A stretch of DNA of 64,000 nt, taken from positions 10,045,113 to 10,109,112 of the forward strand of contig NC_087081.1 of the NCBI RefSeq assembly GCF_026151205.1, written 5' to 3'. Positions 34,211 through 55,344 of this stretch are shown in pieces (the stretch's first letter is position 1; each line of letters starts with the position of its first letter). The notes beneath the pieces were generated by a model that saw only the letters and a list, made by a program, of their open reading frames with translations, searched no databases and was not told the origin of the DNA. The DNA is from Bolinopsis microptera (Eukaryota; Ctenophora; Tentaculata; Lobata; Bolinopsidae). Made by a program: the position numbers and the translations under genes.

Positions 34211-35066
34211 TGAATGATCCTCGTTTAAATCTTTTCGAACCATAGCGCGCCGCCGGGTCACCTCATTGTCATTGAAAATGGACAAAAGATTGTAACGATG
34301 CACTACCAATTACTGCTTTGGGCCACTTCAGTGTCTGCATTCTACATAACTTAACCACTGGTGGATTAATTTTGTATCTTAACCCCAACTTTATAATAGC
34401 TAACAGTAACCAAAACATCTATGTATAACCACTGGCACTACCCTATTCTTAAATTATACTCTAGTGATCGATCAGGTTAAAGTATAGTCAGGTTATAGTC
34501 TAGACGTCACTAATTTTGTAAGCTGCAAGTTCGATTGTCACTCAAAAGAAGCCAAATTGCACTTGAACAGTTACTCAGTTACTCTGCCTGTATCATAAAT
34601 AACACCTTGATTGCTGATAAATCTTCTATTGTCTGAATTCTGTATAACTTAACCACAGTCTGCACTTATTAATTTGACAAAGGAGCAGTAAATTAATTAT
34701 GCTGCAGGCGAGACTGCCCTTTTTCTACTAATACAGTATACAGAGCATATAAAATAACCATTCAAAGTACTTAGAGTCGGGGAGTATACTTTTATCATCT
34801 TCCCGACTGTAGGAGTTTACACCCCTGCCCTATCCCCAAGTGAGACACCTTAGGGATCTAATAAATTACCGAAAAAGAGCATTGACCCTCGTTCATTTGG
34901 CTTTCCCTCCTCCTTTTCTAGTTCACAGTGGAGAGTTTTATTTTCTGTCGCGCGCTTAAGCCAGTGTTGTGATTTTGAAGGTTACAAACAAGGATAAAAA
35001 CAAGATTTCTGATCCGAATCATATCAATAATGTTATATGTTGCTAATAAGGAGCAAACAACAAAAT

Positions 35067-43839
<8,773 letters not shown>

Positions 43840-43859
43840 TTTGGAGCGTGACGAACCAT

Positions 43860-44440
43860 CCCACTAAATCTTAAGTAGTTTGTGTTTTAGATTTTCTAAA
43901 TTAGATAAAAAGTTATAAATAAGGGATAGTTTAAAAAACACGCCCTAGTGTAATATTTCCCTAAAACTCTAAAACAAAATAACTAAATATCAAAACTTCA
44001 TTGTAGTTTCTGCCAATATCTGAATATCTTTTGTCATAAGCTAAATTACGAAAATATTATCCAACTAAATCTAAAGTGGCTTGTGTTTTAGATTTGTTTA
44101 ACTTAAATCATATATTCAATGTATGATAATTTTAAATGGCAATAAATTATTGTCAATTTTGCTACGACGAAAATCAAAAAATTGTCAAATATAATTTGTC
44201 AAATTGTCAAATCATAAATTGCTAATATCGGCGTCTTTCAGTGTTGTGTCGGTACCTGGAAAACTGAATTCTATTTTTATCTATATTATAAACTGTGGCC
44301 TTCTAAGATAAATTGACAGTGGCATTTTCATCGTCAATTTTTCCTGCCACAATTCGGTTAACTGCTACTTTTGTGGCAGTGCTGTAACTATAAATATAAA
44401 CAAATGACATCTGGCAGTAATACTGAAATACATTTTATAC
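43860..44440. other. Upstream region of the GPCR gene, no clear promoter
   Basis: AT-rich. A loose direct repeat of AAATCTAAAGTGGCTTGTGT type occurs near 43864 and 44068. No TATA or initiator can be assigned. Confidence 0.4.
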
Positions 44441-44445
44441 GACTA

Positions 44446-44857
44446 ACCCCCCAGTTCCATAGCCGGATATTATGCCAAATTATTAGACGGAGATCGTCTA
44501 CTGATTTTTCTCCGGATATTTCTCCGGTTTGCAGTTCCATAACCTTATCCAGAGACCATCTACTAGGGGGTGCACGATAAAAATAAACTTGCTCGGATTT
44601 TAAAATTTTTTGTACCATTGTTTTCTAGAGACTGTGAGAATTTTCACAGTACCAAATTTGTTATACCTTTTCGGAAAGACAGCTTATTCGCCCGCGCGCG
44701 TTGGTCTCCGGGAATTAATCTCCGAGAAATTCCCGGAGAGCTTCATCTCCGTCTAATACAGTAGACGGAGCCGGAGAATCATCTCCGGAGATGATTTACG
44801 GGAAATGGACCTCCGTCTTATAATTTGGCATAATATCCGGCTATGGAACTGGGGGGT
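44446..44857 (+). mobile_element. 412-bp MITE with long TIRs, TA target
   Basis: The left end ACCCCCCAGTTCCATAGCCG and the right end are inverted copies over about 45 bp, with TA on each side (44444-44445, 44858-44859); reading the TIR 2 bp longer gives a GAC 3-bp duplication. Subterminal GACGGAG and TCTCCGG motifs recur in both orientations. About 100 bp at 44565-44665 matches 33476-33575 inverted. Confidence 0.8.
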
Positions 44858-44884
44858 TAGACTGACGTGAAACCCTGGTCAACA

Positions 44885-45150
44885 GCTACATAGCAACATA
44901 GCAACAGCTACATAGCAACAATAACAGTTACATAGCAACAGCTATAACATAGCAACAATAACAGTTACATAGCAACAGTTACATAGAAACAGCTACATAG
45001 AAACAGTAACATAGCAACGGCTACATAACAACAGCTACATAGCAACAGCTACATAGCAACAGCTACATAGAAACAGCTACACAGAAACAGCTACATAGAA
45101 ACAGCTTCATAGCAACAGCTACATAGCAACAGCTACATGTAGCAACAGCT
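44885..45150 (+). repeat. 14-15 bp satellite CAGCTACATAGCAA
   Basis: About eighteen variable units (AGCAAC or AGAAAC, GCTACA or GTTACA). From 45151 to 45400 nothing further is seen. Confidence 0.9.
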
Positions 45151-45408
45151 AGCTGGGATTCTGTTCGGGAAGTACAAGGGGCTCCAGTTAAAAGTAGTGA
45201 TGATAACTGTTTCTCAATCAATACGTTTCTGCAGTTAAAAATTATATGTTAATAAAAACTAAGTTTGATGGGCCGGGTGAATATTCTCTGGAAAACGTTT
45301 TTTGAAATTAAGGACTTGGTTATAATGAAATTGTAAAAATTAGCGCTTAATGAAAAGGGGATGGAAGTTTAATGGATAGCAAACCAAGGATGTCAAATGC
45401 GTCTAATT

Positions 45409-46502
45409 GGGAAGTTGGTCGTTTAGCTCCGGACAGTCTATGCAACGTCTATGCAACGTCCGTGCAACAACAAAAGAACCGTCTATGCAACGTCTATGCA
45501 ACGTCCCTGCACAATGAACACTCTATGCACACTCCCTGCACGGTCAGTCTATGCAACGTCTATGCAACGTCTATGCAACGTCTATGCACAGTACCATATG
45601 AACACCGGCTACTAGCCGGCTACTAGCCGGCTAGTAGCCACTTTTGTAATAACAGCTCCTCAACTTCACATTAACAACCGGCTACTAACCGGCACTTGAA
45701 AAGTGGTCACTAGCCGGCTACTAACCGGCTACTAGCCGGCTAGTGACCACAAAGTGGCTACTAACCGGCTACTAAGCGGTCACTAGCCGGCTATTAGCCG
45801 AGCTCTAAAGCAGACCTATTAGTAGCTGGTTCTAAACCGGCTACTAGCCGGCACTTGAAAAGCGGTCACTAGCCGGCTACTAACCGGCTACTAACCGGCT
45901 AGTAACCACCAAGTGGCTACTAACCGGCTACTAACCGGTCACTAGCCGGCTCTAAAGCAGACCTATTAGTAGCCGGTTAGTAGCCACTTGGTGGTTACTA
46001 GCCGGTTAGTAGCCGGTTAGTAGCCGGCTAGTGACCGCTTTCTAAGTGCCGGCTAGTAGCCGGTTTGGAACCGGCTACTAGTAGGTCTGCTTTAGAGCTC
46101 GGCTAATAGCCGGCTAGTGACCGCTTAGTAGCCGGTTAGTAGCCACTTTGTGGTCACTAGCCGGCTAGTAGCCGGTTAGTAGCCGGCTAGTGACCACTTT
46201 TCAAGTGCCGGTTAGTAGCCGGTTGGTAATGTGAAGTTGAGGAGCTGTTATTACAAAAGTGGCTACTAGCCGGCTAGTAGCCGGCTAGTAGCCGGTGTTC
46301 ATATGGTACTGTGCAGGGACGTTGCATAGACGTTGCATAGACGTTGCATAGACGTTGCATAGACTGACCGTGCAGGGAGTGTGCATAGAGTGTTCATTGT
46401 GCAGGGACGTTGCATAGACGTTGCATAGACGGTTCTTTTGTTGTTGCATGGACGTTGCATAGACGTTGCATAGACTGTCCGGAGCTAAACGACCAAGTTG
46501 CC
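45409..46502 (+). mobile_element. 1094-bp foldback element with 8-bp TSD
   Basis: Almost the whole element is one inverted repeat: arms at about 45409-45950 and 45960-46502. Ends are GGGAAGTTGGTCG...CGACCAAGTTGCC with 28 of 30 terminal bases paired. GTCTAATT flanks it at 45401-45408 and 46503-46510. The outer arm is made of GTCTATGCAACGTC-type 10-12 bp repeats; the inner arm of GCCGGCTACTA repeats. The twin 84- and 89-codon frames are the same sequence read from each arm. Confidence 0.9.
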
Positions 46503-46734
46503 GTCTAATTTTCAGCAAAAAAATACGAATTTTACATAACCTTTTAGCAAACAAAAAATTTCATGACTACTTATACTACTTGTTATAGCCAAGAACTGGA
46601 AGTGAATTATTGATACCAACTGATTTTAAAATCGGATTCATCTCCATATACGAGCACTAGAAGTCAGCTAAACTCGTATTTATAAAATACTTCTTGGACC
46701 ATTAAATGGTATTAAACATTAAATACAGCAAAAG

Positions 46735-46940
46735 GTGAGACAGGGGGGGCAGAGAGAGGGGGGGGCGGGGCGGTGAGAGAGGGGAGTGGGAGAGGGGATC
46801 AGGGGGGGGGGGGGGGGGGGGGGGTGAGAGAGGGGGGTAGGGGAGTGGGAGAGGGGATCAGAGGGGTGATGAGAGAGTGGGAGTGGGGAGAGAGGGGGGA
46901 GGGAGATAGAGAGGGGAGAGGGGGAGGAAGGAGTACGGGG
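46735..46940 (+). repeat. Polypurine G/GA tract
   Basis: About 200 bp of nearly pure purine on the plus strand, including a G-run of about 20 at 46803-46824 and many GGGG-GAGA units. It could form triplex or G-quadruplex structures. Reading frames over it are not genes. Confidence 0.9.
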
Positions 46941-47079
46941 TACCAAGAGTTAAGGAGTAAAAAGGCAATGGGGTACGTATGTATACTGACCCCTAAATTG
47001 AAGTTATAGGTAACAAATTGTTAAATAAATTGTATTGAAAATATGTGTGTTTCCCTTCGTGTTCAAAAGCATTACATGT

Positions 47080-47391
47080 ACTAGCAGGAGCCCGTCTTAC
47101 TCTAAAGTGGTGTCAAGACTCAAGAGACTTAAATAATTATTACTTATTTAATTCGCTTTTTTGACACCACTTGGGGGTTCAAATTTTGGGCACTAAAAAA
47201 AAAATTCTTATTCCTTGGCCAATTTTTATTTTTTTCATGCTGATTTGAAAAGCATTTGACCCAGTCAAAAAGGTTCAGTTGTATATATTTTACGGTTTTT
47301 GCGAAAAGTCGCGTTTAAGTTGATGCCGTGGTGTCAGTGAAATGGCACCGATATATATTACATATATATCGTCTCGCTTTATATATAATAA
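47080..47391 (+). repeat. Dispersed repeat family R1, copy C
   Basis: Same start (ACTAGCAGGAGCCCG) and end (CGTCTCGCTTTATA) as the copies at 11842 and 12277, without the 121-bp insertion. From 47392 to 48054 there are only short repeats (AAGGCCTCTAT near 47505-47560; GGATTTGGATTGGATTT near 47768). Confidence 0.85.
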
Positions 47392-48054
47392 GATTTAAAA
47401 TCTCTACAATTAATCATTCGTTCTACAGGCAACGGTCCGTAACTATGCAGACATAAACAGAATTTACAAGTATCAAACATTTTAAATGACCTTTATTTAT
47501 AATTAAGGCCTCTATGAAGTATAAAGGCCTCTATAAAGGCTTCTATTATAGAAGCCTATATGAAGGCGCTTGTCCGTGATAATAAAATGGTACTGACGAT
47601 AAATACGGGAAGACTTAAAGTTTTAAAGATTCGCTCCTGGGTTATTAGAAACGAGCCCAGTACTGCCCAGACTGGTTGTAGCCCGTTAAACATCAGTTAT
47701 ACAGTTACATAGTAGTTATACTGTTAGTGTTAGTGTTATACCCTTCGACCCAGTCCTATAGTCATGGATTGGATTTGGATTTGGATTGGATTTATAACCC
47801 GCGGCGCGATGGTTACCCACGCTCGATGCAATGGCCACGCACATATACTTATAATTATAACCAGTATATTTTAGTCTAAATTCAAAATTGCCAGATGTAG
47901 TTTAAAAAATGCGGAGGCTAAATGCAAAATTTGGCCTCCAATATTTTTTTCGACCGCAAAATAGAATCGAAATTCGATTCTGCGTTGACTGTTCGACTGC
48001 GACAAAAACGTGATCATGCTATATATCTATATACAAACTCAGTTAAAGAGTTCT

Positions 48055-48289
48055 TTTCTTTTGATTGGTCGGCGTCGACTGTAAGCCTTCCTTGCGGTGG
48101 CTTTCACAACGCGTCCCCATTCTCCAACTCCTGCTGCTAGAGAGAGAGACTCCCAAGTTATATACCATAATTATATTATACATAGATATCGACAACAGAC
48201 TCCGAGAGTCTTGAAGTTCTGTTACCACCGCCCCTGGTGCAACCCCTTACGGGTTAACGATGAGGAGACAGGGACTTCCAGGGACGGTC
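48055..48289 (-). mobile_element. LINE 3' UTR fragment
   Basis: Reverse complement of 63261-63500, the sequence downstream of the RNase H-type LINE at 62560, with few changes. It is a 5'-truncated copy carrying no coding part. Frames here mirror those at 63234-63509. Confidence 0.8.
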
Positions 48290-48372
48290 ATGGCCTGCTA
48301 CATGCAACTCGTAGGAGTATGCAATGTTCCTGTAACGTCACTGTATACCACTCCTCTGTCGTTTTTTGAGTG

Positions 48373-49440
48373 TCCGATCCAAAAACCAAATCCTAGGCCA
48401 CACGAGACGTGGAAGCCTGTGAGCGTGTTAGACTTAGAGTCTGTTAAGTGTTAGAGTCCTAGGGTTACACGAGACGTGGTAGCCTGTGAGCGTGTTAAAT
48501 CCTGGGGTTACACGAGACATGGTAGCCTGTGAGCGTGTAGTCCGCTCCTCTATCGTTGTTTTGAGTGTCCGATCCAAAACCAAATCCTAAGGTACACGAG
48601 ACGTGGAAGCCTGTGAGCGTGTTAGAGTCTGTTAAGTGTTAGAGTCCTAGGGTTACACGAGACGTGGTAGCCTGTGAGCGTGTTAAATCCTAAGGTTACA
48701 CGAGACTTGGTAGCCTGTGAGCGTGTAAAATCCTGGGGTTACACGAGACATGGTAGCCTGTGAGCGTGTAGTCCGCTCCTCTATCGTTGATTTGAGTGTC
48801 CGATCCAAAACCAAATCCTAGGGTACACGAGACGTGGAAGCCTGCGAGCGTGTTAGAGTCTGCTAAGTGTTAGAGTCCTAGGGTTACACGAGACTTGGTA
48901 GCCTGTGAGCATGTTAAATCCTAAGGTTACACGAGACTTGGTAGCCTGTGAGCGTGTTAAATCCTGGGGTTACACGAGACGTGGTAGTCTGTGAGCGTGT
49001 AGACCGCTCTTCTATCGTTGTTTTGAGTGTCCGATCCAAAACAAAATCCTAGGGTACACGAGGCGTGGTAGCCTGTGAACGTGTAAAATCCTGGGGTTAC
49101 ACGAGACATGGTAGCCTGTGAGCGTGTAGACCGCTTCTCTATCGTTGTTTTGAGTGTCCGATCCAAAACCAAATCCTAGGGTACACGAGACGTGGAAGCC
49201 TGTGAGCGTGTTAGAGTCTGTTAAGTGAGTCCTAGGGTTACACGAGACGTGGTAGTCTGTGAGCGTGCTAAATCCTGGGGTTACACTAGACATGGTAGCC
49301 TGTGAACGTGTCAAAACCTGGGGTTACACGAAACATGGTAGCCTGTGAGCGTGTAGACCGCTCCTCTATCGTTGTTTTCAGTGTCCGATCCAAAACCAAA
49401 TCCTGGGGTTACACGTCATGTGGGGGCCTGTGAGCGTGTT
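48373..49440 (+). repeat. Higher-order minisatellite
   Basis: Basic unit about 44 bp: GGTTACACGAGACGTGGTAG then CCTGTGAGCGTGTTAAATCC. A second block (GAGTGTCCGATCCAAAACCA) recurs at about 48371, 48567, 48798, 49029, 49155 and 49381, giving a higher-order period near 230 bp. Confidence 0.9.
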
Positions 49441-50504
49441 AGTTTCCTGCGGAAGGTGTTATTTGCCTGTGGGAAAAGCGGTTATGCTGCGGTTCTAAGG
49501 TTAGTAGAGGCTATTAGAGCCTTTCCTTGTTGTAGAGATGGCTATTCCCTTCCTTTGCATAGGTTAGAAACACCCATGCACCTCCCGTTCGAGCCACCCA
49601 CCCCACACCGCGTGGAGGTTCGGTGAGGTTTTTCGTGGGGCCAGTTAAAGAGTTATATTAGTATTACCGATTTTTTGGTTAATCTGTTCCTCACGAATTA
49701 CAATTTATATAATTTTAATATAAATCCTCACGAATTATTAATCCAGACTGGTAGAAATAAATAAAATGGTATAACTATAATTACTGCTAAGCTCACTGCA
49801 GTTTAGGATCGTTATTCAGTTATAGCATGGTATTCCTCCTAACTTTATAACGTTGAAAAATCTGGCTCCCATTCTACCGCATCAGCTCACTCAGCTGACG
49901 AACATTCACGTTAAGCAATTGGTTTGGGCTTGACGTTAAGCAATTGGTTTGACAATTGGTTTGGGCTTGTCTCATCATCTCTAAAGTGAGTCTCATCATC
50001 TCTAAAGTGAGAAAATGTCATCATGGCACTTGCACTCAAGGGTTGCAGAATTATTTAGATTGTAGTTGAAATCTTTCAATTTAAGAACAAGTGACGTGTA
50101 GTCATGTGACGAAGTTTTTTTTATTGAAATCTTTCAAATCGATCAATTACATACAAATTTACACAATGAATAAACAACATTAAATTTTCTCAAAAGTATA
50201 AGACTCCGATAAAATCAGATTTTCTAGGACAAAATGTATGTAATCAAAGGACCTGAGGGTCTCCAAAACACAAATGTTGAGAGCAAAATGCACCTCCTGC
50301 ACTGTGCACAAATATGGGCCCACGAAAATCTTGAATTTTAAATAGAATTTCAAATAGAATCACACAAAAATATCAAAAGCAATCAAATCATATAATAAAG
50401 TGAAATCCATGATGTGATGATATGCACTAAAATTAGAAATGAGAAATACAGACAACAGGGATTTAAGCTCTTATGAACATATTGTTAGCTTTAGGTAGAC
50501 TGCC
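49441..50504. other. No gene recognised; LINE trailer near the right end
   Basis: 49980-50020 has a 21-bp direct pair built on TCTCATCATCTCTAAAGTGA. The part nearest 50504 is probably the 3' untranslated tail of the minus-strand LINE that follows. The rest is unassigned. Confidence 0.4.
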
Positions 50505-51850
50505 TCACATCTCTGTCTCGAGGGAATAATCTAGATCATAATCAAAGTCCTCCGGCAGAATTTTATCCCACATGTAGGAGGTCAATTTGCTTTTGAACTC
50601 AGAAATAGTCTCTATCTCACGTATAGCTAGAGGAATATGATTCCATTTGGAATGGGTCCTAAAGTAAAAGTTCTTAGCAAAAAGCGTTAGAGCTTGCTCG
50701 TGGTAAGATTGAGCTTACAAAACATAAGTGGTCCATGTGGCTATTTCTTAACCTTGAGTGGCCTTGAAATGGTTGCAAATATGAGGGTAAAGTGACAGGT
50801 ATATGTTGCTTCACAATTTTAAAGAAGAAAATAAGGTCAAGAAAGTCGAAGCGGTCTTCTATGGGCATAATCTTAAGCTGTCTGCATTTTTGAATGTATG
50901 TGGATGGTGGATAACTCATATACTCCTCGTGAAGAATCCACTTAATAGCACGCTTTTGTAGGCCCTCCAGCTTGCTTATCTGGGATTTTGTGACTGCAAT
51001 GCTCAAATTGACTTCTCATTAAAGTGAGATACAGTACTCTACGACGATTTACATCTTGAACAAAATAGCAATTTCTCCTTGCCATACCTAATTTTTGGTT
51101 GGCCTTTGAAAGGACTTTAGAGCACTGGTCTTGCCAGTCGAGATTCTTGGTCACAAAAACACCCAGATCCTTTTCATGATCGACATTGTCAAGTGCGATT
51201 CTTCCCATGGAGTATACAAAGTTAAAGAGTGGTAGGACACTAAGGAGGGAAACTGTTTCAAATATCCTTCCTGCGACGGTGAGGACCTTACATTTGTCGG
51301 GATGAAATCTCATTTTATTAGAAAGTGACCAGTCATGGAGATAATCAATGTCCTTCTGCAGTCGCAGGATATCAGACTCCGAAACAATCTCACGCCAAAT
51401 TTTAGTATCATCGGCATACAGTGACAGTTGTGTGCCTGGTGAAATCCCCACTGATATATCATCAATGAACATAATGAAGTCTGGTACACCAGACTGGGCG
51501 TTTCTCATAGAAGAAAACTTACCACTTATCAAGACCTGTTGTTGCCTGTCTCTTAGATAATCAGTGATGAATTTCAGTAGCCTCCCATCAATACCAAATT
51601 TGCTCTTTAGCTTAGATAATATAAGATCATGGTTAACCGAGTCAAAAGCTTTGGCAAAATCAAAGTAGACTACATCTGTTCTCATATTTTCATTCAGTGA
51701 GAGAGCTAGGCTGTCACATAGACCTACAAGATTAGTTGCACATGATCTTTCAGCTCGAAAACCGTGTTGTTTATCGTCGATCATGCCGTTAGTAAGTGCA
51801 AGTAACTCATCTTTTATTATGCGTTCAAGAACTTTGGTGATTAAAGTGGT
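50505..51850 (-). mobile_element. LINE with reverse transcriptase core, CR1/jockey-like, broken
   Basis: The minus strand from 51784 reads HGFRAERSCATNLV, DVVYFDFAKAFDSVNHDLIL and LSLYADDTKIW, the reverse transcriptase palm with its YADD active site. The SGVPQGSVLGP block is reduced to SGVPD before FIMFIDDIS, an internal deletion that removes a conserved motif. Frames shift near 51000 (to KLEGLQKRAIKWIL) and near 50690 (to FYFRTHSKWNHIPLAIREI), ending at TGA 50505. The endonuclease part is absent. Same clade as the scrap at 14095-14600. Confidence 0.85.
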
Positions 51851-52740
51851 TTAGCTAAGGTGAAATATTCCTGCAAATTTATATGTAATACTCTAATGAT
51901 GCTATCAATTATATGACTTTTATGAGAGTTTATCCTAGAAGGGCTGACAAAGTGGCGGCACTCAAAAATATATGAATCACTGATCAATTACAATGACGAC
52001 ATTAATTAGTAAATATTTTAGTATTTTTATATGTTTACATTGCGCTTCTAGAAATACAATGGATTGATTTTTTGTTTGTCTGAGAAATTATGGCATTTAA
52101 AATTAATTTTTATTAAAAATTATTTTCATTTGTTGTGCAAATTTGTGTATATCGAATAAATAGCACCTTCGCGGGTGTCCTACTCAAAGTTTGAATACTC
52201 CAAACCGGGTTAGAAGTAACAGGTAACTACACTATTTATAGATTTTTATTTCTCATACTGCAATTTTGCTATCAGAAAGAAAGGAAATTAGAAAATTTGA
52301 AGATTATCAAAGTTTACGGCTGCGAGCTCGTCCACGGAGTTATTTCAATACAAAAATTTTTTTTCTTGTCTGGTGCAAGAGTTAGAATATTTTACTGGAG
52401 AAAACTAAATTCTATCCTTTTCCAAGTAAAGCTAGTCCGTTCAAAATCTTGTAACGAAGGTCTGCTCGCTACCTACCGTATGGCGGTCGCGCGCTACTGC
52501 AAGTTAGAACAACTCTTCAACTACTGTATGTTGGCCTCGTAAGATTGCTGGATACTTGGTAAGTAATTAAAATAAGTATCAAATAAATCTTGTCGTGATC
52601 AACTATTATACTGTAATACCACAAGTGAAGTAAACTGAGCTTATGTAATGAAAATTTCCTCGGCGTTGCTATTTTCTGGACGGAATTGTTTTGACTGTAC
52701 TGCGCGCTAATGTTATTTCTTTATTATTAGAATTTTGCCA
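51851..52740. other. No feature recognised
   Basis: AT-rich. An 81-codon plus frame at 52297-52542 has no domain signature or splice context that I trust. Confidence 0.4.
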
Positions 52741-52789
52741 TAAAGTTCAGAATCCTGTTTACCCAAAATGTTGGACCAGATCTTAAGCT

Positions 52790-54290
52790 GTTGCCGGAAA
52801 AATTTCTTTAAGTTTAAAATCCTGGTTCGAGTCTTATCTAACAAAGCGGAAACAGTATGTTCACGTCAAACAGTATGTTCACGCAGTTCGGAAAAATGGG
52901 ACTGGAACATGGAGTTCCTCAACGGTCCATTCTTGGTCCTATATTGTTCATTATTTACATAAACGACCTTGCAAATGTAAGCGATATAGCCCATTATATA
53001 TTTTTTTGCTGATGATGCAAACATCATCGTTTCTGCCGACACGTACACTGAACTGAACATGCGTGCAAATAGGGTTTTAAATACTGTACAGACATGGGTT
53101 AAAAACAACGGCCTTAAACTTAATGTAGGAAAAACTAAATACATGATATTCACTAACAGATTACCAGAGGATATAAATATTAGTATAGAAGGACAGCGAC
53201 TAGTGAAAAGTGAACATGAACGATTTTGAGGTGTCATTATTCATTATTGACTCAAAACTTAGCTGGAGACAGCACATTAAACAGTTAAAGACTAAAATAT
53301 CCAGAAATGCAGGCGTAATGATGAAACTTAAAAGTTCCATTCCGAATAAAGCTCAAAAAATGCTATACAATAGCTTAATTCAATCTCACATGTATTACTG
53401 CGCTACTGTTCGGGGTACTAAATCTTTAAATTCCATTCAGTCTTTATTCTCTGCTCAAAAGAAAGCTATTCGCGCCACTGATTCAGAATATCATAACTAT
53501 TTTTACGACAAAGAAAAACGTAAACTACCATCTCACACAAAATCCATCTTCAAAATCCATCTAAAATTTTATTGGAATATAGGGAAAACTAAAGTAAAAT
53601 TAATGTCAGACCCGTCGCCACTCTCAGCAGTCAACCAGGGCTCATAAAAGCTTAACAGCGCCTGGGTCCGTTCACCAACTGTGATAATGACAATGTGAGT
53701 GGCGGTGTGGTAAGACCCATTTTTAACAGCGTGAATATTTATTAAATACAAGCGCGCTAGCTGCTAGCTGCTAGCATACTTGTTTCATTTAATTTTAAAT
53801 CAAATTTATTCGGATATATATTTATTGATTATGTATTGAATTGGTGATAAATAATAAAATTGTCTTTTCTCAAAAAATTGTCTTTTCTCAACAAAATAGG
53901 AATACTGGCTCTTCCTAATATAATCTCATTGCTAAAAGCTGTCTAACTTTGATGCACAAGGTTTATATGGGAGTAGCACCATCGAGTATCTGTAGTATAT
54001 TTGAAAAGTCACCACTTAGACAAACGGAAAGGAGAAATCAAAAGTATTTTGAAATTAAGTTCAACAGATTATGCATCACCGATTATAGCATCTCTAACGT
54101 AGGACCACGACTATATAACAACACGATAAACGAAATAAATAAAATCCTTTCCTTCAACGTACCTAAGTTACAAGATAAATTTATTAATTCATACAAGGAC
54201 AACATTGTACGTTACTTACTGGACAAACAAAAACTTGACGTAAAAAACTTTTCGTGGACGGACAAGAACTTTGTCCTTTACAACTTTTAA
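52790..54290 (+). mobile_element. CR1-like LINE, broken and interrupted
   Basis: Pieces in order: LKSWFESYLTKRKQYVHV near 52812-52866, the RT block around ILGPILFIIYINDL with a shifted FADDANIIV at about 52935-53035, VQTWVKNNGLKLNVGKTKYM near 53090, then DSKLSWRQHIKQLK to SAQKKAIRATDSEY, and after an interruption LMHKVYMGVAP to WTDKNFVLYNF (stop 54288-54290). Several frameshifts and a stop near 53228. About 330 bp at 53555-53885 separate two parts that are contiguous in the sister copy at 21431, so they are an insertion. Confidence 0.85.
53555..53885. repeat. Insertion within the LINE
   Basis: It lies between SHTKSIF and IGILALPNIISL, which are about four residues apart in the sister element at 21431. 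It contains GCTAGCTGCTAGCTGCTAGC and a doubled AAAATTGTCTTTTCTCAA at its right edge. Its ends are not clean enough to define a TSD. Confidence 0.55.
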
Positions 54291-54840
54291 ACAAAATATT
54301 AGCAAAATATAACAGCTGTGAGAATCCTAAACGTTAATGCAGTCAAATAAATGAACTGCGATAATGCATTTGACAGTCAGTCACTGCAATTTGTTCTGCA
54401 ACTTATTTTTCAACTTTCACTGCCACACTTAGGCTTATCTTGCCTACACATTTTTTAACGAAATTCCTTGCGCACCGCGTATTAAAAATACCTGGATTTC
54501 TACTGCTTTGATAAAATGACTACAAGAAGATGGGGAGATAATATTGTTGATTTATATAATATAGATTATTTAATCTTTAGTGCAGATTAACTTTATTTTT
54601 ACATATTTTTCTAAGTGTGAAGGATCAACCATACGTTGAAATATTTAATGATAAATTGATATAATAATAAATGATTGTAATATTTTTATTGAGGCACATG
54701 CCACCCCATCGTGGGTTTACTACTAGAGTTGAATATTTCAGATATTTTTAAAGTTTCAGACTATAAATTACAAACTGACACCTAATTAGGGAGGCGCCTA
54801 ATTTGGAACTTTTACTGTGTGTGGCAAAAAAACGTTTTTT

Positions 54841-55250
54841 TAAACTTGACAGGATATAGTTTGGTTAGTCAACTTTTGGCGACTTTTTAAAAAGTTTTTA
54901 GTTTAAAACCTAACCCAAAAAGCCAAAATAATGTGCTGACAGAATCAAGGAATTTTAGCTAACAAGTCTATGGGTTATAAATATAGAACACTGGAGATAA
55001 AAACGTAGACTATGAGGAGATTTTACTGAGGAGATGATATTTTTTTAAACTTGACAGGATATAGTTTGGTTAGTCAACTTTTGGCGACTTTTTAAAAAGT
55101 TTTTAGTTTAAAACCTAACCCAAAAAGCCAAAATAATGTGCTGACAGAATCAAGGAATTTTAGCTAACAAGTCTATGGGTTATAAATATAGAACACTGGA
55201 GATAAAAACGTAGACTATGAGGAGATTTTACTGAGGAGATGATATTTTGT
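54841..55250 (+). repeat. 205-bp tandem duplication, almost perfect
   Basis: 54841-55045 and 55046-55250 appear identical apart from the edges. The unit begins TAAACTTGACAGGATATAG. No coding content. Confidence 0.9.
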
Positions 55251-55344
55251 AACAGTATGGTTGAATAAAATCAGAGCGACTTTTGATAACGCACAGCAAT
55301 ACTGTATCAAGATATTGAAGTATACTTACAACTTTATAAGCTTT

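Noticed and set aside
45372-46554. Two similar 84- and 89-codon genes in opposite orientation
   Set aside because: They are the two arms of the foldback element; the shared protein is the satellite-like arm sequence.
48957-49314. Minus-strand frames of 71-100 codons
   Set aside because: They lie wholly in the 44-bp minisatellite and repeat with its period.
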